Positions 26,401 to 38,400 of a stretch of 64,000 nucleotides of DNA are shown piece after piece. Each line of letters opens with the position of its first letter. Position 1 is the first letter of the stretch. Made by a program: the position numbers and the translations under genes. The stretch spans positions 16,629,312 to 16,693,311 of the forward strand of contig NC_092675.1 of assembly GCF_964355755.1 (NCBI RefSeq), written 5' to 3'. The notes under the pieces are model-generated. The model searched no databases. It was not told where the DNA came from and worked only from the letters and a program-made list of their open reading frames with translations. This DNA is from Antedon mediterranea. Lineage: Eukaryota > Echinodermata > Crinoidea > Comatulida > Antedonidae.

Positions 26401-29400
26401 TTGGTGAGCAGCAGTTGTGGCTCTGTCATCCCGGTCTTGAGCGCCTCCAACCCTATAGTAAAGAAACTGAAACTCATAAAGTGAATAGGTTTACTGTATT
26501 CTTAAGCCAGAAAGTTTCTTTCCCTGTTCACACTTATAAATATTGTGCTTTGATTGATGTATTATATATTCTTTTGTATTTTTTAATAAATAATGGGCGC
26601 ATGAGATCACTATACAGTACCTCCTCCGATTTATGTTCGAAATAATTCAGCATGGTCGTCAATAGCATGCTCGATCGACGATGACCTGCTGCCCGTGGCG
26701 CTCTTTAACCGTTATTGTCAGGTTATTGATATTGCATACTCGATTGATTATACTAGCGGGGAAACGGCTAAGGATTTCCAGGATTTGCTTGAATAATATG
26801 TTAATTATTTAACTATTTATGTTTACTTTAGCTGTAACTGTCCTTCTCTGGTATACATATGTACAGAGGAAGAAAGATATGGAAGGATTTGGAGAAATGG
26901 TACCAGACTCCATTAAGGAAGATGTCAGAGCTTTCCTTATTTATTCAATCATAGCTACAGTGTTTTTTGTAAGTGAAGTGTTTTTTTTTGCTGAATCCGA
27001 AATTCCTATACTGTGTAAATTCAAATGTTTCTATTTATGGTATATGATAAATATACTTTAGTTCCAACTGCCTGCATATGAAATACTTGAGCATGGGATT
27101 ATACTTGAGCATGGATTATACTTGGTATTGGATTATACTTGAGCATGGGATTATACTTGGGCATGGGATTATACTTGGGTATGGGATTGTACTTGGGTAT
27201 GGGATTGTACTTGGGTATGGGATTGTACTTGGGTATGGGATTATACTTGGGTATGGGATTATACTTGGGTATGGGATTATACTTGGGTATGGGATTATAC
27301 TTGGGCATGGGATTATACTTGGGCATGGGATTATACTTGGGCATGGGATTATACTTGGGCATGGGATTATACTTGGGTATGGGATTATACTGGGTATGGG
27401 ATTATACTGGGTATGGGATTATACTGGGCATGGAATTATACATGGGCATGGGATTATACATGGGCATGGGATTATACATGGGCATGGGATTATACATGGG
27501 CATGGGATTATACATGGGCATGGGATTATACATGGGTATGGGATTATACTTGGTATGGGATTATACTTGGGCATGGGATTATACTTGGGCATGGGATTAT
27601 ACTTGGGCATGGGATTATACTTGGGCATGGGATTATACTTGGGCATGGGATTATACTTGGGCATGGGATTATACTTGGGTATGGGATTATACTTGGGTAT
27701 GGGATTATACTTGGGTATGGGATTATACTTGGGTATGGGATTATACTTGGGTATGGGATTATACTTGGGTATGGGATTATACTTGGGTATGGGATTATAC
27801 TTGGGTATGGGATTATACTTGGGTATGGGATTATACTTGGGTATGGGATTATACTTGGGTATGGGATTATACTTGGGTATGGGATTATACTTGGGTATGG
27901 GATTATACTTGGGTATTGGATTATACTTGGGTATTGGATTATACTTGGGTATTGGATTATACATGAGCATGGGATTATACATGAGCATGGGATTATACAT
28001 GAGCATGGGATTATACATGAGCATGGGAGTATACATGAGCATGGGAGTATACATGAGCATGAGATTATACATGATGAGCATGGGATTATACATGATGAGC
28101 ATGGGATTATATTCGGTATGGTATATCCACCATCCTGCCTGATCTGGTCCTACAGAATATATTGTATAAATTGATTTTCTTGTTTTGTTTAGGTGGTTCT
28201 GTTGCTTGTAATTCTTGTAATGCGTAAACGTGTTGCATTTGCCGTGGAGCTGTTAAACCAAGCTGGCAAGGGCCTCATTGCTATGCCCCTTCTTCTCATT
28301 CAACCTGTGTGGACATTCATTGCTTTGCTGCTGTTCTTTGCTTATTGGTGTGTTGTAATGCTATTCCTTTCTGTCACTGGTAAGTATGACATTTGTCTAT
28401 AGGGTAATACATTCATTCACACAAACAAACAATCAATCTCTTTGTCTTTGTCACCTGGAAAGTGTTCCAAATTTCAAAAGTAAATGTTTTCTTTTACAAA
28501 ATCAACGGTCACTTTTTTGGTAGGGTCACTTTTCTGGTTTCCATAATAAAATGATTCAACTGGTAGGTTTAGCCCAATGCAGTGATAAATGACATGACCT
28601 GATGTGGATCACACCACCAGGTAACCTACTTTTCCAGAAAGATGCACTGGGTTCTTTTAAGTGTATACTAGCCAGATATGTAGGCCTATACTGGACCTTC
28701 AGTTTTAAGTCCTTATTCGAGAAGACTTGTTCTACCACGTTAGTCACCCATATGGTGTGTTGAAAGTTTAACAACAATTAAATTCACCAGGTAAATAATC
28801 AATGATGATCATGGATAATTATTAATTAATTTTTTGTAATTACATATAGGAAAGCCAATACAGTATAACAACACAATTAATGGAGAGATGCATGTAGAGT
28901 ATCAGGAGGGTGAACTGATCAGCTACTTCTGGTGGTACCATGTGATTGGTTTGATATGGATTGCAGAGTTCATTTTAGCATGCCAACAGTTTGTAATTGG
29001 AGCCTGTGTTGCTGATTGGTACTTTACTAGGTGAAAAATATATGCAGGTTTTAGTGTATTCACATTAAGCCAATCTTGAGAAAGGAAGTTTCTAACAGAT
29101 AATCTGTATGTCATGTTCTGTCACACCTTCATATTAAGATATGTTGATTCCCTTTCTCTTCTGATGTAGCTTGTCTTACCCTTTTTATACCTGCTAAATT
29201 GTAACTAGATTTGCATAGTGTGAACAAAATTTTGTGAAAACTGTTTTTTGTTTGTTTTGAGATGTTACTGCTCTGGTATTAAACTGACGAATCATAGTAA
29301 TCAAATAGAGCGCAACTACAATATGCTGTCTTCCGAGATTTCTCATGGTTCATGTATGAGTGTATGAAAACATGTAATAAATCGAGAGATCAAACCTAGT

Positions 29401-32400
29401 TAAAACTTGTTACAAGTTGTAACAATTTATGCAGAAAAGGGTATAAGGCATTGATGGCACAAGATTTTGTCTTTTGTTACACTGCCTTTGTCCATAAATT
29501 ATTACATTTTTATTGTATTTTATCTTACTCTGTCTTCTGAAGGTAAATAATATCTTTTGAAAATTATCAGGAGTTGCAGACACAAAATGTGTTATGGTGC
29601 TCTGTTGCCAACACAACCCTGGACCGCTTGTTAAATAAAGGAAAGGAAAATCACATTTACACTTCTGTTTCAACAGATCTATTTAAAGTGCTCATTCCAA
29701 ATTGATTTCGACAAAGCAGTTTTAATTGCTTAGAATATTTAATATTCTGTTCATCATTTTTGTATTAAATTTTCTTTTCAGAGATAAAAAGAGCTTTTCC
29801 TCACCAATTCTGCGTAACATCGGGTATCTCATTAGATACCATTTTGGATCTGTTGCTTTTGGATCTTTTATCATCACTTTGGTGAAGATTCCCAGGGCTA
29901 TTCTAATGTATATGCAGTCAAAGTAAGTCAATAACCTTCTGATAAATCAATAGATAGGGAGGTTGTTGATTTTAGTTCAGCCATTCTTGGAAACATCATC
30001 ATCATCTTTTATTTGGTTCCTTTCTCCCTTTTCTAAGGGATTACTATTACTCATTCCATCTCATAACATCGGCAAGTGTTCGATGCTCACTCGCTCCATG
30101 GTGGTAGAAAGAGTGTTCTCTGGACTAAACTGTGGGTAACTGTAAAGAACCTAGTACACCATTCGAGATGAGTATAAGTTACCCTGGTATACTAGTACAC
30201 ACACACAGCCGCTGTCATAACTGGGCCCTCTGGAAGAACAGTCTTTTACTGAGGCTACCCAAGAAAGAAATGATAAATAAAATAAATTATTTGTTCAAGG
30301 AAATTGTGATAATTTTTCATTAATATTAATCAAAATGTTCATTTCTAGGATGAAGGGAAGTGAGAGTGAATTAGTGAGATTCATGTTGAAATGCCTTTCT
30401 TGCTGTTTGTGGTGTTTGGAGAAGTTTTTGAAATTTCTGAATGCCAATGCCTACACTGTTATTGGTACGTTAACTCAATCTTGATAGCAAATGTAGGCCA
30501 CAATGACAACAGTGTATTTTCTTGGAGATCCCTACTTGTTAGACATATGCCATTATTCCTTAATATGGACACCCCTCAAAAGGAAAATAGAATAGTCCAG
30601 TGGTGTGTGGATGTATAAACGTCTCTCATCCTCATATCTTTTCACTCATAAACTACAAACACCAAATCAGCCATGTTTCCGCAGCCATAACAAATTTATC
30701 GGTTAATTTTGTAACAAATGAGATAATTAATAACAAAATAAAATGCGCATGATCACACATTACCAAACAACCAAGTGCTGATTTGTCCTTCACATCAAAG
30801 ATTGAAAATTTAATTATCGCATTTATCCGACAATTATCTGATCTGAATGAGATAATTATTGGTTAATTTTTCTTGGGTGGAATCAGTTAAACCTCATTTC
30901 CACAGGAACTTTATCAGTTAATTTTTATCAGTTATTTTTGGGTACGGAAACATGGCCAATGTTGTTTGTTTAATGACATGTTATGTTGTAAATAACATTA
31001 TTTTAAAACTTTTTTGTTTCTATGACTCATCATAAAATATTTATTATCATTTTTTTGTTTAAAAGACTGGGTTTTATTAGTTTCTTTTTAATAATGTTGT
31101 TGTTTTTTTCCTCATAGCAATTGAAGGAAAACATTTTTGTTTCTCTGCCAAGCGAGTAAGTTCTGTTTATTTTTCAAACTTTGTGTTCTAATAATATTAT
31201 AGTGTCTTGCGCCTGTTTCTAAACACAAAAAATATCCTAAAATAACAACAATTTAAGATGAGGAATATTGACTTCAAGTCCGTAGCAAGAGGTTAAAACC
31301 AGATGCTTTCAATATAATTATTAATATAAAATATGACGACTTGTGATGGAGAATTAGGGTGGTTGGTGAAAATTGAAATTTCATTTCTCATGCTGGCTAC
31401 GACTCTGGACTTTATACTTTCTTTAACACAATATTTTTAGATTATACAGATAAATGATAAAGGTCTTAATATTTTATGTTATTCTAGGCGTTTATGATTT
31501 TGGTGTCAAATGCATTGCGTGTTGCTGCCATCAACTGTGTTGGGGACTTTGTCCTATTTCTTGGTAAACTGGGTGTAGCAGGATTAACTGCCCTCAGTGG
31601 TATCTTGATCCTAGAGGTGAGTAATTAAATAATATGCACAACAAACATTTAATGTTCAAAGTCTATTGTTAAAAGAAAAACAATATACCTGCCAACTCTC
31701 ATGCATAATGCACAAGTCTTTAATTGTTTATGCCTCAAACATGGCTATTTCTCACGCATCCATTACAAATATTCAGAAAAACATTATTTTGAAATTAAGT
31801 GATTGAATTTAACTTAATTGAAGGAAAAATAGCCAGAACTACACATTATTTAATTGATTTGAGCATAAAGAGCCTAGGCCTATGTTTATTTGTATTTTAT
31901 GGTTGAGGTAGTACAGGAACGCCAACTCAATTCGGTGACAAATTTAACATGTATTTCATGATTATTTTTTGTTATTATAACATAGAGGGCACTTATACAA
32001 TTCAATTTACTGCATTGGCCACTGAAAAAGTTGGCAGGTATACAACAACATAATGACATAAAGTTTGTGATACACTGCGTATGTAATTCAGTTCATTGTG
32101 TACCATAAACTGTAAAACAGTATTGATTTTTGCAATGCCAACCAACCATTATTATCTTTGCTTTTTATGTATATTTACCTTTGAATTGATATCATTTTAA
32201 TTTTTGTTCATTTACTTAGTTTCAACAGCAGTTCCTGCCAATGCCTCATTGATAATCTTATTCAGTGATGCTCACCGAGACCTATACCTTTTTTCAGAAA
32301 AAGGAAACATATTGCCTATGCTTAGGCATACAAATATTTAAATTTTTGTGTTAATATTAAATTGCATAATTGATTGTGTTTTACCATTGTGGTGCTATAT

Positions 32401-35400
32401 TGCTTATAGAACCCAAGAAAGTCATTGTCTCTGATGCCCGATGTTTCGATCAATTGAATAATTTAACAACTTGGTTAAAATGTTTGACCATTCTGTGTTT
32501 CTTGTCTACGTTTTAAAATTTAATGTAATTGTTTTTGCTAATGACCATTTACTCGTAGGCTATTGATGATCTCAACTATTTTGCCGTGCCACTATTGGCT
32601 GCTGCAATATTTGCTTTTCTTATTGCGTGTGCGTTCTTTTCTATTTATGAGGTAGGTTTTAAAGCAATACGAGCTGGATAGCACGCGTATATATAGTGGC
32701 ACCTTAGCCAAAGTTACCTCGCACTCAAAGCATGTTTTTATGTTGTGTTGGATTAATTAACAGATGATTTTTTTGATTGTTGTACTTTCAATCAGGCCAA
32801 GGTGTAATTACTTTTGAGAATGCGTATTCAACATATTTGTCATTGACTAGGCTGCTAAAGGCAAACTATTAAAAATAGTTCTACCAATATCCACTTGCAT
32901 TGGCCATATTATTAAAACCATGTATTGCCATGAATCAGGTGTCCCAAGGGAAACATATTTTCTTTTCTCAATTCTGGAACCTTTCCTGATTATTCAGTAC
33001 ACTGTTTTCATCACCTAAATGATTGAAAGTACAAATGAAAAATACTCATACTATACATGCCTACTAATATTTTGTGTTTTTATATGTATTCTAATATTAA
33101 TATTCATATTGAAATATTTGGAGTGTACTTTTCTATTTTCTATAGTGTGTTGGGGATCACTCAAGTGTATCATATACTTCTTTAGCTGTGCCCTTATTAG
33201 TTGGTGCTGTATTTGCATATCTTATAACATGTGCATTCATTAGCATATATGAGGTGGGTAGTGGGGACATAACATTTTGGATATATGATGTTTAATGGAT
33301 GAGGTACAGTAACTTAACACTATGGACACTGATCCGTTGTGAATGTTTAGAGAGGAAAACACCAGAATTTCACCAAAAAAAATCCCCCCTAAAACTACCA
33401 AATGTTATAGGTTGGCCAGAATCTGCTCCCGTGTATAGTATCCATACTGTCAGTGTTGTAGCCACAAGAAATAGAGTTGTGCGGTTTTCACAAGAAAAGG
33501 GAACAATCTCTGTTCATGTCGCTGGCCTCTGTGACCTTACTAAACCGTACTGGTGGCTACGGCCCTGACTGTAATTAGGGTGGCATTAATTTGCTGTACA
33601 AACCACTCTAATGTTTGAGGTCAACAAGTTTTTGATAATTTAGAATGTTTTTATCTCTTACTATTATAATAATCAAAGGTCAGAATTTATCTTTCTTTCA
33701 TTGGGTTTGATCAACACAATTATCAATATAAGGGTATAGTGTCATACTAACTTGTTTGATGTTTATACTAAAGGCCACTAGTATAGAGCTTACTATAGCA
33801 AACATAAGATAAAATTTACCTTATCTAATCTCCATATATATACTGGCTTAAAATATACAGCTATATTTAATTGCAAATTGAATTTTTTAATCTATATATA
33901 AAATTTAATTCATTTTTAAAATTATATGCTAATATAAAATATATAGTATAGTATTTTTAATAAATAAATCAAAATAACTTCACCTATAATTTCATCTTTA
34001 ATTGAAAAATGTAAATATTCATAATGAACACAAGACACCTGTATTAAGTAAACACAGTTTGCACATTTCGCATGTTGCATATGCACTTAATGTTGATATT
34101 GTGTGAAGAATGTTGTAGAATAGTGTTATGATTACTGTGAATTCAAAGTATTTGTGATTATTCATATCAGACATAATCATCATCGCCACACAGTCATAAT
34201 CATCATCCCCACACATAATCTTTGTCACATGTATAATCATCAAATCACTATCACACCTACAGACCTCCCAACTCTCCAGATAATGTAGTGATGGATGAAT
34301 AGGATTGTCTTCAAAATTTCTCCTACTAAAGTGCAGTTCTCCCGATAATTTGGATAAATATAAAAAATCTCCTGATATGTAATTTTGAATACTCTAGATA
34401 TTGATAAGAGAATAGAAAAGATACTACTGTCAGTTTGTATAATGTTTATAATCAATGTATTCGTTGTTTAATGACCATGTTTACAATTATAGATGCCAAT
34501 ATCTTTAGGGTTTTCCCTCTATGATTTTATGTATTTTAGCACCCTCTATAGTTTCATAAAGCCCCGCCCCCCCCCCCCCCCCCCGATAGTTTTTCCGAGT
34601 TGAGAGGTATGCAGCTACATCATATATTACAGAGCCAATCATTACAAATACTATCGCATCAATGATCATCATCACCGCATCAATAATCATTATCACTGTC
34701 ATAAAATTATCATAATTCACAAATTTAATTCACAAATAGCATAATTTTAGGAAACAAAAGATAATAAATATTTTAATTAATCTTTAATAATTATTTCATC
34801 TGATCCACTGATGCTGCTATTGATATTGTAAATGAATACAAAATGACAAATTAATCTTTGTAACTATTTTCATTCTCTACATCTAAAGATGACTATCGAC
34901 AGTCTACTGATCTGTTTCTGTGAAGACACCAGAGTGAATGATGGCTCTCCAGCTAAGCCGTACTTCATGGAGTCTGGACTCATGGTAAGTCTTGCAAGAA
35001 AGACATGCTATATTGAAACCATCCATACTTGTTTATCAATGTATATTGCCTCTTGCCAATATTATTGCCCTTATCTTAATAATATTAAGATTGCTGATTT
35101 TTTTTTTATTACTAGTTGATTTCTGGTTCAGGTCTTTGGAGTCTGTTCCTTCAATATTTGAAGGAACAGGAATATTGATAGTGCAAATTAGCCCATTTAA
35201 ATTTAAGCTGGTTGAAATTGGGCTTTTCTCCAGCAATAAGCATGGGCTGAATTATTATTGCACTCAATCTGCATAGTCTAGTGCTGTGATTGTGAAATCA
35301 AAAAGATGTTAACAATTGCCATAAATGAATTGGGACTTGGATCTTTTCCAATTCACTAGGGTTGTGGTTGAGCTCTAAAGCTCTGTCTACACTATCAACC

Positions 35401-38400
35401 AAGGTGGTAATATGCCCAAATATGGTAGTGATAGACATCATCATGTCCATATTTGGGTACATCACATTTTTTTTATCACATTTGATAGTGTAGGCAGAGC
35501 TTTTACTTGTTTTTCCCACTTGTGATCAAACCATTGACCAAACACAGCTGCACTAGCCAATGAATGTCGCTAAAACATTAATATTCTGTATTATATGTGC
35601 TTTTGTTATATATTATCCCTACCTTAAGAATGTTTTCATATTAAATGATTTGATATGTGTGCAATAGTATTAACTTTTTAGTTGCGCTTATATTGGTATC
35701 CTATTCAATAAATATTTCTGTCTCCTGAAATGTAAAATTATGATTTTTCTTTATTTTACACGTGTCAGAATCGTGTATCATTGGAATATACTTTACTCAA
35801 ATTATGTATACCAAAGTATTTCATCAACCTATTACTTACTACTACCTTATAAATAATAATATATAAAATAATAGATATAATATATATAAAATATTTGAGT
35901 AAAATGTAGTAGTACTTCCGGCTAATAGCACCATAGTAATTAATAATCGTACACTTTTATGAATGATATATTTGTGTTTAAATCAATTTACCACTTTTAA
36001 TTTCATCATCTATCCTTTATTACCCTGTTCCACATGATGGGTTGTAGAGTATTACATCAACCTTATCCTTTATTACCCTGTTTCACATGATGGGTTGTAG
36101 AGTATTACATCAACCTTATCCTTTATTACCCTGTTTCACATGATGGGTTGTAGAGTATTACATCAACCTTATCCTTTATTACCCTGTTCCACATGATGGG
36201 TTGTAGAGTATTACATCAACCTTATCCTTTATTACCCTGTTTCACATGATGGGTTGTAGAGTATTACATCAACCTTATCCTTTATTACCCTGTTCCACAT
36301 GATGGGTTGTAGAGTATTACATCAACCTTATCCTTTATTACCCTGTTTCACATGATGGGTTGTAGAGTATTACATCAACCTTATCCTTTATTACCCTATT
36401 TCACATGATGGGTTGTAGAGTATTACATCAACCTTATCCTTTATTACCCTGTTCCACATGATGGGTTGTAGAGTATTACATCAACCTTATCCTTTATTAC
36501 CCTGTTTCACATGATGGGTTGTAGAGTATTACATCAACCTTATCCTTTATTACCCTGTTTCACATGATGGGTTGTAGAGTATTACATCAACCTTATCCTT
36601 TATTACCCTGTTCCACATGATGGGTTGTAGAGTATTACATCAACCTTATCCTTTATTACCCTGTTTCACATGATGGGTTGTAGAGTATTACATCAACCTT
36701 ATCCTTTATTACCCTGTTTCAGATGATGGGTTGTAGAGTATTACATCAACCTTATCCTTTATTACCCTGTTCCACATGATGGGTTGTAGAGTATTACATC
36801 AACCTTATCCTTTATTACCCTGTTTCACATGATGGGTTGTAGAGTGTTACATCAACCTTATCCTTTATTACCCTGTTTCACATGATGGGTTGTAGAGTGT
36901 TACATCAACCTTATCCTTTATTACCCTGTTTCACATGATGGGTTGTAGAGTGTTACATCAACCTTATCCTTTATTACCCTGTTTCACATGATGGGTTGTA
37001 GAGTATTACATCAACCTTATCCTTTATTACCCTGTTTCACATGATGGGTTGTAGAGTGTTACATCAACCTTATCCTTTATTACCCTGTTTCACATGATGG
37101 GTTGTAGAGTGTTACATCAACCTTATCCTTTATTACCCTGTTTCACATGATGGGTTGTAGAGTGTTACATCAACCTTATCCTTTATTACCCTGTTTCACA
37201 TGATGGGTTGTAGAGTGTTACATCAACCTTATCCTTTATTACCCTGTTTCACATGATGGGTTGTAGAGTGTTACATCAACCTTATCCTTTATTACCCTGT
37301 TTCACATGATGGGTTGTAGAGTGTTACATCAACCTTATCCTTTATTACCCTGTTCCACATGATGGGTTGTAGAGTATTACATCAACCTTATCCTTTATTA
37401 CCCTGTTTCACATGATGGGTTGTAGAGTGTTACATCAACCTTATCCTTTATTACCCTGTTTCACATGATGGGTTGTAGAGTGTTACATCAACCTTATCCT
37501 TTATTACCCTGTTTCACATGATGGGTTGTAGAGTGTTACATCAACCTTATCCTTTATTACCCTGTTTCACATGATGGGTTGTAGAGTGTTACATCAACCT
37601 TATCCTTTATTACCCTGTTTCAAATGATGGGTTGTAGAGTATTACATCAACCTTATCCTTTATTACCCTGTTTCACATGATGGGTTGTAGAGTGTTACAT
37701 CAACCTTATCCTTTATTACCCTGTTTCACATGATGGGTTGTAGAGTATTACATCAACCTTATCCTTTATTACCCTGTTTCACATGATGGGTTGTAGAGTG
37801 TTACATCAACCTTATCCTTTATTACCCTGTTCCACATGATGGGTTGTAGAGTATTACATCAACCTTATCCTTTATTACCCTGTTTCACATGATGGGTTGT
37901 AGAGTGTTACATCAACCTTATCCTTTATTACCCTGTTTCACATGATGGGTTGTAGAGTATTACATCAACCTTATCCTTTATTACCCTGTTTCACATGATG
38001 GGTTGTAGAGTGTTACATCAACCTTATCCTTTATTACCCTGTTCCACATGATGGGTTGTAGAGTATTACATCAACCTTATCCTTTATTACCCTGTTTCAC
38101 ATGATGGGTTGTAGAGTATTACATCAACCTTATCCTTTATTACCCTGTTCCACATGATGGGTTGTAGAGTATTACATCAACCTTATCCTTTATTACCCTG
38201 TTCCACATGATGGGTTGTAGAGTATTACATCAACCTTATCCTTTATTACCCTGTTTCACATGATGGGTTGTAGAGTGTTACATCAACCTTATCCTTTATT
38301 ACCCTGTTTCACATGATGGGTTGTAGAGTATTACATCAACCTTATCCTTTATTACCCTGTTTCACATGATGGTTTGTAGAGTATTACATCAACCTTATCC

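Noticed and set aside
27078-28174. Open frames up to 354 codons of GLYLGM or NPIPKY repeats
   Set aside because: 18-bp minisatellite within SLC44A1 intron 7, flanked by proven exons that splice across it.
32220-32340. Extra SLC44A1 exon after tttacttag
   Set aside because: The open frame has no donor and no similarity to the family.
33299-33568. 89-codon frame
   Set aside because: Lies in the intron after exon 14b, begins without a splice site, no homology recognised.
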